Shown one piece after another: positions 12,801 to 24,146 of a stretch of 64,000 bases of DNA; position 1 is the first letter of the stretch, and each line of letters starts with the position of its first letter. The notes beneath the pieces are model-generated. The model saw nothing but the letters and a program-made list of their open reading frames with translations, was not told where the DNA came from and ran no database searches. Source of the stretch: Strigops habroptila (lineage: Eukaryota; Chordata; Aves; Psittaciformes; Psittacidae); assembly GCF_004027225.2 (NCBI RefSeq), contig NC_044296.2:3206796-3270795 (forward strand). Reading direction: 5' to 3'. The position numbers and the translations under genes were made by a program.

Positions 12801-15800
12801 GAGCTTTGGGAGCTTGCTTGAGGACACTGGGCAGCTGAAGCTAAACCATCAGCCAAAAGGGGCACTCCAGAGGTGCCTACATGGGGAGCACAGATGTCTG
12901 CAGCCATGCCTGTCACAGCAAGAGCTGTCCTTCCAGTTCCAGCCTGGCTTCTCGAGAAACGCCTCTGCCCTCTCCCTGTGCCAAGAGTGATACCTGCTTC
13001 CACGCAATGCCTTCCACTAGTATCCTCTTCACACATGGAGGCACGGGGTGGGATGGGACTTGCCCAAGATCATGCAATAAGCTGAATGTGCCTCTTGTTT
13101 TTCAGATCAGCAATGTAAGCTTCTTCATCCTTTCTCCTGTCCTGCTCTACCTGAACCGGCAGTACCGTCAGCAGCGTGCCTTTGCCTTGTATTTCGTCTC
13201 TGGCCTGCTCTTCTGTGTAGGTGGGTGCCAAGGTTGTGAGAAGACCAGACAGGTTGCCAGAGTACCTGACTGTTCATTTATGACACCTCTGGAGCCTGGT
13301 TCTTAGTGGCCAAAGGACAGGGGTGAGCTGGAGTGGGAAACCGAACAGCCATGTGTGCTTGAAGCCCTGCAGCTCATGGTTCCTCCTGTGGGTGCACAGC
13401 TTCCAGCCCAGTAAACCCTCGTGGTGCTGTGTGCACTGACTCACTCAGGCCTCCACTAACACCAAAGTCCATGCCCTGCTCTTCAGGAAAGGTGTGTCTT
13501 TAGGAATGGCCCCCAAGAGCTTCCCAGGCCAGACAGGCTTGCACAAGGATGGAGCTTTGCTGACACAAGCTGTCCTTCGCTCCTTGCAGGAATCTTCTCC
13601 ACGTACTTTCACATGACCCTGAGCTACGTGGGACAACTCTTGGATGAGCTCTCCATCCTCTGGACGCTGGCTGTGGCATATGCCTTTTGGTACCCAAAGG
13701 TTTACTTCCCCAGGTGCATCAAGAGCAGGTATGACTCTGAGGGATGAAGGGTTGGAGGCTCCGAGGGATGGGGCATTGACATTGATGCCTGTGACCCACA
13801 GATCCCCCCCTGCCCACAGCCAGCTCCCCTGCAAGGGGTCAGCATTGAGGCTACTGCAGTTGCTTTGCGATCAGACCCTCCATCACTCAGCGGTGGTTGT
13901 GCTGACAGGAGAAGAGTAAGAAACCCTCCCATGGGGAAGGGCTGTGCCGAGCTCCTGTTGACTGGAGCTGTTTGTCTTTGCGAAGCCACAGAGGAAAGTT
14001 TGCACAGAGAATTTAAACATTAATTAAGAAATTAAACGTTCCTGAGCACTGCCATTCAATCACCCGTGCTGTCCAACTGTTAGAGCATCCTGCCGTTCAC
14101 AGAGAGCTTTCCCTGAGGGCTGCTGGGGTTTCCCATAGGACAAGCTGGTGCAGGTTAACACCCCACATGTCACAGGTTGTTTGCAGGAGGGCTGGATGGG
14201 CAAGGGAAGCCCAGCAGGAAGGATGGAGACACTGGGTGAGCACAGATCAGCAGGATAGGAACCCAGGCTTGCAAAGACCTGCTCCACGCCTGCTCTTCCC
14301 ATGCCAAAGAGGAGGTCACCAGGAGTTCACAGTGGAGACATGGTTGGGAGAGAAGGGAAGGAACTTGGGAAGGGATTTGCATGTGAAAGGCCCCTCTGAG
14401 CCCTATTGTTGCTCAGCCAGCCCAATTCTGCATGTTTCCAGCTCAGGCCCCTGCCCAGCACTGCTGGGACTCCTGCCTCACTGCCCTTCCCTGTGCAAAG
14501 CTCCTGGTGCCTTGGCCTCTCGATGGTCATCTCTGGCATCACCATGGAAGTGCACAAGTTACCTTCAGGGCCATGTTCCCCGCTCTGTCATGGACTAACT
14601 GGGGGATTCTGGGCAAAGCACAGCTACAGACAGACAACTCAGCCTTCCTGCCAGGACTGCTGCAGAGGCTGAGGTCAGCCATGTGCAAACAGATTGGAGG
14701 TGCTGGAGAACGTTTCCTCTCTCAGGCTATAAGCAGGACCTCTCCTATCCTTATCCTTCCATACTGTGAATCTTGGGGACACTGACAATCCCAACTCTCC
14801 AACTCTCTTTAGGAAGCATTTCTTCTGGTTGAGCGGCATCACCACCGTGATCAGTACCTTGATGTCCTTCATCAAACCAGCCTTCAATGCCTATGTGCTC
14901 AACTGCATCGCCTTCCACCTGCTGTACCTGACACGGCGTGAGCTGAAAAAGTAAGGAGGCTGGGAGAGGTTATCTGCGGGTCCATCATATCTCCTGCCAA
15001 GCTCACATGTGGCAGTGACTTTGTGCACAAGAGTGAGTCGAGCCCAAGCCTTCATCAGAGCCACGTGTCGTGCTATCAGCTCTGCAAAGAATTGGGGCAG
15101 GCTGGGCGGGAGCAGGATGAGGCACAAGCAGGACTGTGGGCAGTGGGATACCAGAAAGCCGTCTGGTCTTGTTACCACACAGAATGGGGACAGTCCATAG
15201 GACAAGTGTATCTTCTCTCCAGTTACCACCTCTGCAGCTTTTTCCCCTTTGTGGGGCATTTGAAGCAGTGCGGGGTTGGGAGAACCCACCAGGACCTGGG
15301 GAGAAAGATAGGAGTGCCTTGGCATCTCCCACCATCATCTTCACCCACAGAAAGTCAGAAACCCTCCCGACAGAGTCATACTACGTGTGGTCTGATGAAT
15401 ATTCTCCTGAACAAACTCCCTGGGATTTGCCCTGACACATTAGCACGTGCAGGCAGGAACCAGTCCTCTTTAAAACTCTCTTTCCTTCCACCATGACACT
15501 CCGCTTCCTCTCCCTCCCTGTGTCTTCCAGGTGCAATGACAAAAGGGTTCACCGGATGGCCAAGGTCATGGTCATGTGGTGGGTACTGGCCATCAGCAGC
15601 TGGCTCAGCGACCGGTGGCTCTGTGGGCTCTGGCAGGCCATCAACTTCCCCTACTTCCACAGCTTCTGGTAAGGGCTCCAGCGCAGAGGCAGGAACCCCA
15701 GGCCAAACGTTTCATGGGCTGAAGGGCCATTGCTAAGGGGAAACAGCAGCAAGGATGAGATAATCAGAGAGCAGCCATGCCTCTGCTCAACCGTCTCCCC

Positions 15801-16625
15801 TTTCCTCTGTCACTACTGATGTTGCTCCTCACCCTGGCACCAGCCCAAGGATTTGGTCCTAATTACTGCTTGCTATCCCTTTCCTCCTCCGCACCAGTCA
15901 AACGGTGCTTTGCAAGTGAAATGGTTCTGCAAGTCCCTCCAGGTAAGCAGCTTGCTTTCAAAGGGCTGCATCCGCTCCCTAGAAGCTGCATGAGGTGCAG
16001 TGTTCTTGGAGTTATTTTAATAGCCAAACTGAAAGACAGTGATTTGCTTGGGCAAGACACTTCAGTGCCTGGCCAAGTGTGGCTCTAAGTGCTGCACACA
16101 GTGTGTGTTCTCAGACTTATCCTCACAGAGCACTGGGATGACTGGGACAGATACCCAGCGCTGCCAGGCTAGGACAGGCAAGGTGGGATGGGTGCTTTGG
16201 TTTGGGGCTTAAGTCTCCTGTATCACCCATTCCCTTTGCAAAAGCAACTGCCCCCACCCCAGCTCAAAGAGCTCTTCCAGGACCCACATTCCCTGCAGCC
16301 CACATGCATCATGGGGCTGGGACTTTTACCTGCCACTGCCATACCCCTTGGCTCTAGCCTCATGGTGCCAATGCCAGCCACACACTGCTGCAAGGTGCAG
16401 GAGGAGCAGATGGAGTTACCACCATCCAACACATATCTTTCTGGTTTCCTTGCCAGGCATGTTCTGATAGCCATGTCCCTCCTGTACTGCTGCCCACTGG
16501 TCATCTACTTCGACATCAACTACGAGATGCCAATGTTCAAGCCAAAGCTAGGATACTGGCCCAGTGACTCTTGGCCTGTCGTGGTGCCTTACATTATCCT
16601 GGAGGAGCCCCACAAGCAGTGCTAG
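6788..16625 (+). CDS. ACER1: Alkaline ceramidase 1, complete coding region in six exons (6788-6880, 13106-13220, 13590-13728, 14813-14950, 15531-15668, 16457-16625)
   Basis: The spliced frame gives 263 residues, against 264 in human ACER1. The family hydrolyses ceramide to sphingosine and a fatty acid at alkaline pH in the ER membrane. Seven hydrophobic segments can be seen, at about residues 34-47, 56-76, 81-105, 119-136, 142-157, 170-187 and 208-228. By alignment to ACER3 numbering, the N-terminal calcium site is intact (D13, W14, E16, N18, E27). So is the zinc/catalytic set: S73 and H77 in a SxxxH motif, D88, and H205/H209 in an HxxxH motif. The tail contains NYEMP and YWPxDSWPV, both typical of the family. 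The start has A at -3. All introns are GT-AG, and phases join without a frameshift. It lies directly upstream of MLLT1 in the same orientation, as in human. ACER2 and ACER3 are less likely because the MPSIF N-terminus and overall match are ACER1-like. Confidence 0.95.
6881..13105 (+). other. ACER1: ACER1 intron 1
   Basis: A 6.2 kb GT-AG intron, the largest in the gene. It contains one old CR1 copy at about 10860-11260. The rest looks like unique sequence with no exon or RNA gene I can support. Introns 2-5 (13221-13589, 13729-14812, 14951-15530, 15669-16456) are shorter and hold no recognisable repeat. Confidence 0.8.
10860..11260 (-). repeat. CR1 copy in ACER1 intron 1, older subfamily
   Basis: Starts with ATAGAATCATAGAATAG and retains the CR1 3' region, but differs clearly from the young copies (for example TCACACTAAACC in place of TTCCACTAGAGC, and CTTATATCTAACCTGAACTT). 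The 5' boundary is approximate. Confidence 0.85.
13106..13220 (+). CDS. ACER1: ACER1 coding exon 2
   Basis: 115 bases encoding residues 32-69 plus the first base of codon 70. The acceptor is TTTTTCAG and the donor is GTAG|GTGGGT. It carries the first transmembrane segment and most of the second. Confidence 0.93.
13590..13728 (+). CDS. ACER1: ACER1 coding exon 3
   Basis: 139 bases encoding residues 70-116 (both end codons are split). It carries S73, H77 and D88 in a context close to the human protein ([14 protein letters not shown]). The acceptor is TCCTTGCAG and the donor is AGCAG|GTATGA. This exon supplies half of the zinc site. Confidence 0.95.
14813..14950 (+). CDS. ACER1: ACER1 coding exon 4
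   Basis: 138 bases encoding residues 116-162. The acceptor is CTCTCTTTAG and the donor is AAAAA|GTAAGG. It contains the [11 protein letters not shown] and [14 protein letters not shown] segments, aligning with transmembrane segments 4 and 5 of the family. Confidence 0.94.
15531..15668 (+). CDS. ACER1: ACER1 coding exon 5
   Basis: 138 bases encoding residues 162-208. The acceptor is GTCTTCCAG and the donor is TTCTG|GTAAGG. It includes the SSWLSDR motif and the first zinc histidine (H205) of the HxxxH pair. The splice junction falls inside the tryptophan codon just before H209. Confidence 0.95.
16457..16625 (+). CDS. ACER1: ACER1 coding exon 6 with stop codon
   Basis: Encodes residues 208-263 and a TAG stop at 16623-16625. 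It starts with H209, the second histidine of HxxxH, continues through the last membrane segment, and ends with [14 protein letters not shown] and a C-terminal cysteine as in human ACER1. The acceptor is CTTGCCAG. Confidence 0.95.
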
Positions 16626-17095
16626 AGCTTGTGGCATCCCTCAGGCATCCCTCGGGCATGGGGTGAGTGATGCACACGTGTGTCTGCATGGGGAACACCT
16701 CAGCTGCGTGCCTGTTCCTCAGCCAAGGGCAGTGTGGCTAATGATGGGGCAGGGAGCAGCTGAGGCCTCGTGGTGCCAGGCATGAAGCAGGATAGGAGCC
16801 CACAGATGCTTTGGAAGACTCTGCCCAGGCTGGCTCCGGGGAACCAGAGATCTGCTCCTCCAGCAGATCCCCACTGAGAAGGGGAGGGAGATGGTGCTGC
16901 TTCTGTGTCTTCTGCATTAGTCAAGCGGTGGCACCCTTTGCTGACAAGGGCAGAGCGGAGAACACAGAAGCCAAACTGGTGACAGCTGGGTTTGTTGGGG
17001 CTGCTCTCATTATTATTGTTATTATTAATTTTATTTATTGATGTACGTGGTCTTGCTCAGGAGAGCTGTGCATTAAAGCTATGGACACGGACTTG
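16626..17095 (+). other. ACER1: ACER1 3' UTR (end approximate)
   Basis: Runs from the TAG stop to just past the ATTAAA at 17072-17077. The segment 17007-17040 is AU-rich (repeated ATT, then ATTTATTG) and resembles an AU-rich stability element. The exact cleavage site cannot be read from sequence alone. Confidence 0.6.
17072..17077 (+). terminator. ACER1: Putative ACER1 poly(A) signal (ATTAAA)
   Basis: ATTAAA is the commonest variant of AATAAA. It lies about 450 bases after the stop codon, and a CR1 insertion begins about 260 bases beyond it. No better hexamer was seen between the stop codon and this site. Confidence 0.6.
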
Positions 17096-17334
17096 CACGG
17101 AGCCCCTTTCTTTCCCGTGACTGCACCACATCGCCTGTTATCAGCCAGTCCCTCCCCAAAACAGGGCAAAGCTCTCTCGGACCCACGCAGCGCCATTCTC
17201 CAGGCCTCGCTGCATGACAGTGAGGAGTTGAACCATGTCGTGGGGCTGTGTCCTCTGAAGAACACCTCTAGGCTGTGAATGGCTCCCTGCAATGCAGCCA
17301 GAACACTCCAGGGTCCACAGGCTTTTTGGGTCCC

Positions 17335-17833
17335 TGTGAGTAAAGTTACTGTGTTCAGTTTTGATCCCCACTATACAAAAAAAGATGTGGACAGGATGAA
17401 GAGGGTCCAGAGAAGGGTCGTAAAGATGATCCAAGGGCTGAGAAGCCATGAGAGGAAAGGCTGAGAGAGCTGGGACTGTTCAGCTGGAGAAAAAAAGGCT
17501 GAAACCTTCTCATCGTGTTTGATGTTTAAAGGGTGGCTACAAAAAAGATGGAGGCTTCCTTTTCACAAGGAGTCACAGGTTAAAGACGAGGAGTGATGGG
17601 CACAAGTTACTCCTGGGGAGACTGGCCACAAGAGGAAAGCTTTCCACCATGAGAACTATGAGCCACTGGAACAATCTCTCCAGGGAAGTGGTGGATTCCC
17701 CAATGCTGGACTCTGTTAAGAATCAGCCGGACAGGGTGCTGGGACATCTAGTTTTAGTTGTGCTTTTTCAAGCAAGGTTGGACCAGATGATCCTTGAGGT
17801 CCCTTCCAACTTGGTATTCTATGATTCCATGAG
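17335..17833 (+). repeat. CR1 copy, distinct older subfamily
   Basis: About 500 bases in sense orientation ending GAGGTCCCTTCCAACTTGG then TATTCTATGATTCCATGA. The internal region (GTCCAGAGAAGGGTCGTAAA, GGGAAGTGGTGGATTCCCC) is typical of CR1 3' regions but unlike the other copies here. It lies about 260 bases beyond the ACER1 poly(A) signal. Confidence 0.85.
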
Positions 17834-18929
17834 TAAAGCAAAACCAGAAGCACTCTGGGCTTAACCTGTGAGGAACAAGATGCCACAGAGTGCCCATGCA
17901 GTGGCCCTGCTGCTTCGTGGGTCCCTCTGCAATGGTCCCCAGAGCCACTAGATGGCAAATTTGGCTCATGAACCCCATGAGCAATATTTCGTCTTGGGGA
18001 AAGGGATGCCTTGTGCAAGGACTGAACCCTCTGCCCTCTCCATCCCCCAGCACAGGGCTCAGACACCTCTGCCGCAGCGTGGCCACCGATGAGACACCTG
18101 CACAAGGTGCAGAACAAGGCGGGGACTCAGAGCTCCAGCCCTTTTCTGCCCTTGCCACCCATGCTGGTGCCCATCTCCTCACCTCTTTGTCTGCCCTGCG
18201 TGCTGTCACTCTTGCCTCTCCCCTCATCACCCCGTCTCCCTTTCACTGACCCTCCCTGTTTCACTCCCTCTTGCTCTCCCCCTTCCTCACCCCTTCCCCA
18301 GCCCATCACATTCTTCTACAGCCTATTAATAACTTCTGGGCAATTGCACCGGGTCCCCGCTGGGCTCAGCCCCTCGCTCAGCTCCGTCCCGCGCAGCCAC
18401 TGAGCGCGCCGGCAGCAAGTTCAAAAGTGCAGCGGGGCTTTCACAGCCCCTCTCCCCGTCAGGGGGTGGAGGAGGCCGCTCGCAAAGAAAGGCTGCGTTG
18501 CCAGGGAGCCTGGCACAGGAAAAGGGGGTCACCTTCACCTCCGACAGCACCGCTGGCGATGGACAGGAGCCAGCAGCCCCGCGGGATGGGGATGCTGAGA
18601 GAGCCACGAAGGGATGGAGGATGAGGCATGGGCAAGGAGGGCTAATTGGCTGCCTCTGGCCATGGAACTGGTGGGATGCTCGGCAGAGAAAGCCCAGCAG
18701 CACAATCCCCTGTGCAGTATGGTAATAAAGGAGGTGTCCCGGGCGCCGCCGCCTTGAGAACAATGTTGCTGCAGTTGAGTGACTGTAACAGGCCCCGATG
18801 ACAGCCGGGGCCGTGTTAAAAATGCCTATTCAAGCAGATCAAGACATTGAGAGGCCTCGTGGGGATCTGAAACCCTCAGGGATTTCTGGATGAAGCCAGA
18901 AGCTGAATCCCCAGCCCTGGGAACCTGAA

Positions 18930-19013
18930 GGGGGGGGGGGGGGGGGGGGCAGGAAAGAAAGAAGAAAAAAAGAAAAGAAAGAAAAGAAAAAAGAAAGAGA
19001 AAAGAAAAGAAAC
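18930..19013 (+). repeat. Poly(G) run followed by GA-rich microsatellite
   Basis: Twenty consecutive G (18930-18949), one C, then a long stretch built of GAAA and AAAG-type units. Apart from that first C, a single later C (19014) ends the purine strand. G-runs this long are often misread, so the length is uncertain. Confidence 0.9.
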
Positions 19014-19285
19014 CCACAAAGCAGCTTTAAAAGGACTGCAGTGCCCGAGGCAGGGCCTCCTGCTCCAAGCAGGGCTGTAGCCTGAGAAAGGGAAGCAGCC
19101 CTGACACCAGCATGTGACTGCGGTCTGGGTGTCCCCAGGGCTGCAAAGGGGGGCTTGTACCTCCAAAAGGTCCCTGAGCTTTCAGAGATGCTCTGTCCTT
19201 TCTGTCGGAGAGCCACAGCTCCAGCTCGTGGGGCGCAGCCTGCACCGCAGAGCTGACAAACACCCCCCAAAATCCAGTGGGGCTG

Positions 19286-19411
19286 TCATAGAATCATAGA
19301 ATCATAGAACGATTTGGGTTGGAAGAGCCCTTAAACTTCACCTAGTTCCATGGGTAGGGACACCTTCCGCTGGACCAGGTCGCTCCAAGCCGCGCCCAAC
19401 CTGTCCTGGAT
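19286..19411 (-). repeat. CR1 fragment, 3' terminal part
   Basis: Begins with three tandem ATCATAGA units, followed by GATTTGGGTTGGAAGAGCCC and the GACACCTTCCGCTGGACCAG block. Diverged, with a small internal deletion relative to the other copies. Confidence 0.85.
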
Positions 19412-21988
19412 GTCCTGTCAAAGGGATGAGTCGGGACATTTTTGCCTTGAGCTGAGAGGGGCCCTGCAGGGATGACCAGAGCACTGGATGGGTAAAGCTG
19501 GGAGCCCTCAGGGCGTGAAAGGCAACACTGACCCCTGCTCGATGCCACCAAGCCATAAGGAGCTCTGACAGTACCTTCTGCACTGGGACCCTTGGCCTGT
19601 GGGTGCCTCTCTGGGGGTAACTGGTGGCTGGCTCACTCAGCAGAGCAACACAGGAGAACAGGCAGGGCAGGAAGAGCAGCAAACCCGTGTGCTCTGGGAT
19701 CTGAGCTAGGACTGGTCAAAGTGAAACCTTTCCTTATTTTTGCCAGATGAACCCGTATTGTTCCCCTGATTTGGTGCTCCATGTGGCTGCCTAAACCACA
19801 AAAAACGAGGCAAGAGAATGAGGAAGAGGATAGAGGCTGCTCCTTTCAACTGATGCCAGATTAAAGAGGTTGTGAAACAACGGCATCAGTTGAGTCTATT
19901 TGGTGCAATTGCAACACAAATGAAATAACGCTGGTGATAACACACCAGTCCTGCAGCATCAAGGATTAACACTTACCTGTTCTGCTGTGCCGAGTTGCCT
20001 CCTGCTGTTACAGATTTACATTGCAGGGTTTGGCTCGCAGGCTGGAAACTTTTCAAGGCAGAGTGATTTATCTGGAAAAGACATTGCACATTCATGGGCC
20101 TGCATAAATAATGCAAAAGTAATTAATAATAACTCAGTCCTTGCTCTTAACAATGCCAGGAGAAGAAATTGCTTCACTGGAGTGTCTCTCATGTCTTTTG
20201 CAAAAGATCTTTAGTCGTTAACTGTCTCAAAGAGAAAGAAGATAATAGTTTTGAAACACGGAATGGATGTTGCTAGGTCCTGGGATCTTATTGCCAGCCT
20301 GGCAATCTTTATGACTGATTTAAAGAACCCTCTGCTGGAGTCATGTTAAACCAACATCGATTCAGCTTTGATTTTAGTTCCAGTTTTAATCTCTCAGGCC
20401 TGCAGTCAAAAGTTTGAAACCATGAACAGCAAAGGGTTCAGAAACCCAGGAAGGAAACAGATAAGCTCCAAGAATTATTATCTCTAAACGTCTTGTCCTT
20501 TCAACTTGAAGTGCTACTTTTGAGGCTTGACACAGGATTTCCAACTCAGGGGCTGACAGTTTTGTTACACCCACCTCACAACCACTAGGAAAGAGGTTTC
20601 TTTTTTGTTTTCATTGTTTTACCTACATCCTTTCTATTCACTCTTCATAAAAGACTAAATTAGACATCGGGACACAAACAAATGCCAGGATTTTCAGATA
20701 TTGGTGCTTGATCTGGACAGATGAAAGGTATCAGGTCCTGATTAGCTGAAAGTTGTACTTCAGTGGATATGCTGTCACTGTGATTGCAGCAGTCAGGGTC
20801 TTGAGGTCCCCTGCCTACGTCTTTCTGTATTAGCTCACACGGTGTCTGCACACTTAATCGGGGCTGGTTTTGAGCAGTGATCATAGAGGAGACGTGGGTA
20901 AAAGTCGCTTCTCAGCAAGGAGAAGCACAGCCATTAGATGGCCAAATAAACCAGCTGACAAAAAAAGAGGTTTTAATCAAAAGCTCAAATGATCTCTTCA
21001 GTTTTTTCTAAAAAACCCCGTGATTCGGTTCCACTTAGTAGGACATTCTCACTGCTGTTCTCAGAATAAAAACAAGCAGTTCCCATTTGTCTGACAAAGA
21101 GGTTGAAATAACTTCAATTCTCTAGTAATGGCTGCTATCAAAATACCTAAAATGGAAGGATTAATTTTGCTGTGCCTTCCCATTACAGCTCAAAATGTGG
21201 TTCCAATTAGGACTGCTCTCTACTTTTTATTATTCACTTTCTATGAACATTCAGTCACTCGGGTCCCAGGTCACGAGCTCACTTAAGCACATGGGATTTT
21301 ATAACCATGTTTAAACATAAAACGGAATCGGGTTGTTCTGCAATGGCACACTTAGTTTCAGTGTTGCAAATATCTCACAAAAGGCAAAGATTTAGCTCAA
21401 CTGCTGAAGCAGTCACCAAAAGCAACACTCAATTGTGCATTGGGTTATAAAACTCACAATCTGCAATCGATGCTGCATTTATTGTGATAGGCCTTCCATA
21501 AGAGCCCAGCTGTCCCAGTTCACTACAATGTTTAAGCATATGTTTAATTTTAAGAATATGAATAATTCCATTGATATCAATGGTACTTCCTTATACTTAG
21601 GAATATATTTTGCTGGGCTGGAGCCAGAAGTAGTGCCATGTAATGCCAATAACGTGCAAACTGCAATATTTTCCTAAGTGCTTTATGGAACCAATTTTAA
21701 AAGTAATCAATGAAGAATTGTAATGTGGAAATGTAAAGATTAATATATGTGAGATTTTGCTGTTTTCTATCCTAATACTGCCAGGAATTAACATCCACCG
21801 GAGTAATGCCAAGTGAAATCAAAAGCAAATCTGTGAAATGGAGCAAAAATGGCAACAAGTTGAATTTATTCAGCAGGAATCATCCTACTTCAAGATTGAA
21901 TCGTGTACTATTGAATAACATTTACCATCCTTACCGAAAGACACACAGATGGATTAAAAACCACTAGAACTCAAGTTCAAGTTGAGTT

Positions 21989-22231
21989 CAAACTTAAACA
22001 GGGGAGATTTAGGTTGGATATAAGGAAGAAATTCTTTACTGTGAGAATGGTGAGGTGCTGGAACAGGCTGCCCAAGAAAGTTGTGAGTGCTCCATCCCTG
22101 GCAGTGTTCAAGGCCAGGTTGGACACAGGGGCTTGGGCGACATGGTCTAGTGTGACATGTCCCTGCCTGTGGCAGGGGGTTGGAACTGGATGAGCTTTAA
22201 GGTCCTTTCCAACCCAAACCATTCCATGATG
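21989..22231 (+). repeat. CR1 fragment, older subfamily
   Basis: Contains GGTTGGATATAAGGAAGAAA, GAACAGGCTGCCCAAGAAAG and the shared 3' end through ATTCCATGATG. The TATAAGGAAGAA motif places it outside the young group. Confidence 0.88.
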
Positions 22232-22553
22232 TTGCCAGTGACCAACATGGACCTGGGACATACCCCTTACTCCCCTACAACAGCATCACCATATAAACAG
22301 CTATATCTCCATATGCAAATGATTGCTGTTTTCAAGCTGTTCCTGAGTGACCTTATACACTGCCCATACGGTACAGTAATATGTTTTGCACGTGTCAGAT
22401 GTTTTGTGGCACGTTTCATGCATATATTTAAAATAGATTTCACAACATATAAAAACACATGAGCAATGGAAGGAAATGGCCTGCATCTGTAAGGTTTACA
22501 CAATGCTTTTGAAATTTGCATCAAATGCGTCCAAATTTATCGTATTCAGAGAA

Positions 22554-23153
22554 CCACAGAATCATGGAATGGTTTGGGTTGGAAGGGACCTTCAAGCTCA
22601 TGCAGTTCCAACCCCCTGCCACGGGCAGGGACACCTTCCACTAGAGCAGGTCGCTCCAAGCCCCTGTGTCCAACCTGGCCTTGAACACTGCCAGGGATGG
22701 GGCAGCCACAGCTTCTCTGGGCACTCTGTGCCAGCGCCTCAGCACCCTCACAGGGAAGAGCTTCTGCCTCAGAGCTCATCTCAATCTCCCCTCTGGCAGG
22801 TTAAAGCCATTCCCCTTGGCCTGTCCCTACAGGCCCTTGTCCAAAGCCCCTCTCCAGGTTTCCTGGAGCCCCTTTAGGCACTGGAGCTGCTCTAAGGTCT
22901 CCCCTTCAGGAGCCTTCTCTTCTCCAGGCTGCCCCAGCCCAGCTCTCTCAGCCTGGCTCCAGAGCAGAGCTGCTCCAGCCCTCGCAGCAGCTCCGGGGCC
23001 TCCTCTGGCCTCGCTCCAGCAGCTCCACGTCCCTCTTGTGCTGTTGCCCCAGACCTGGATCAGGACTGAGGGGGGGGTCTCCCCAGAGCGCAGGAGAGGG
23101 GAAGAATCCCCTCCCTCGACCTGCTGCTCATGCTCTGGGGATGCAGCCCAGTA
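22554..23153 (-). repeat. CR1 copy of about 600 bases, young group
   Basis: Reverse orientation. Its length and structure closely match the copy at 34.3-34.9 kb, including the 5' part (GACCTGCTGCTCATGCTCTG) and a short G-run. It probably represents the same 5'-truncation class or a shared longer unit. Confidence 0.9.
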
Positions 23154-23860
23154 TTCTTCATCTATCTAAAATATTGATGGCATATACAATGTATGTGTAA
23201 TGGATTCACTCATGAGTATGTATTACACGCCTTATTTTGATGCCCAAGTAACAAAGGGAAGGAATCAGTTACAGCTCTGCCTCCACAGCTTAGCTGCAGA
23301 GACAATTCTCAGTTCTCTCTGTGTTGGTTGAAATGGTATTTGCCATGTGTATGTCGCTTTATATTCCAACCTGACTCTCTTGAAACTGCACTGTTTACAC
23401 AACGCTTTTGGAATTTGCATGAAATGTGTCCAGATTGATTGTATTTGTGGCATAAAGCCTGGGCCTTTATGCCACGAAACCAAGCTCCAAAGCATGTGAG
23501 AAGTTCCACAATGCTAAGATGTGACTCTGCTGCAATCGGTTGCACTATTGTCTCACAGGGAGTGATAGCAGCGATAATGATTTAGGTTTCAGTGGGATAA
23601 ATTTCAGCATGGATAGGGCCAGCCAAATTCCCTGAGCCACAGGCAAGTCTGCATAGCCCATACGTGGGGTATTATCTGAACTGCTATCATACCTGGGCTA
23701 CCTAGATCGGAGGTGGTTTGCATACATTTACATATGTGGCAACCCCACCTCCAGTTGCTGTGTAGACAGGTGAAAGCTCGTTTCATACCATTCCAACAAA
23801 ACAGTTTAGTTTTGATGAAATCTGTCAGAGAGCAGCTGACCCTGAATCCACAAAAATCAG

Positions 23861-24146
23861 CAAGGGCCTGTAGGGACAGGACAAGGGGAATGGCTTTAAC
23901 CTGCCAGAGGGGAGACTGAGATGAGCTCTGAGGCAGAAGCTCTTCCCTGTGAGGGTGCTGAGGCGCTGGCACAGGGTGCCCAGAGAAGCTGTGGCTGCCC
24001 CATCCCTGGCAGTGTTCAAGGCCAGGTTGGACACAGGGGCTTGGAGCAACCTGCTCTAGTGGAAGGTGTCCCTGCCTCTGGCAGGGGGTTGGAACAGGAT
24101 GAGCTTGAAGGTCTCTTCCAACCCAAACCAGTCTGGGATTGTGTGA
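23861..24146 (+). repeat. CR1 fragment, young group
   Basis: Starts CAAGGGCCTGTAGGGACAGG and runs through the conserved core to a terminus reading AGTCTGGGATTGTGTGAT, a degraded CTGGGATTCTATGA-type end. By eye the core differs from the copy at 26.1 kb at only about one position over some 200 bases. Confidence 0.9.

Noticed and set aside
18723-18728. AATAAA in the intergenic GC-rich island
   Set aside because: No upstream coding exon ends here, and ACER1 has a nearer signal at 17072.
22666-23169. 167-codon frame and similar frames near 26.1-26.6, 34.4-34.9 and 46.0-46.2 kb
   Set aside because: All coincide with CR1 3' regions and repeat the same peptide fragments between copies. They lie in the untranslated tail or on the antisense strand of the element.
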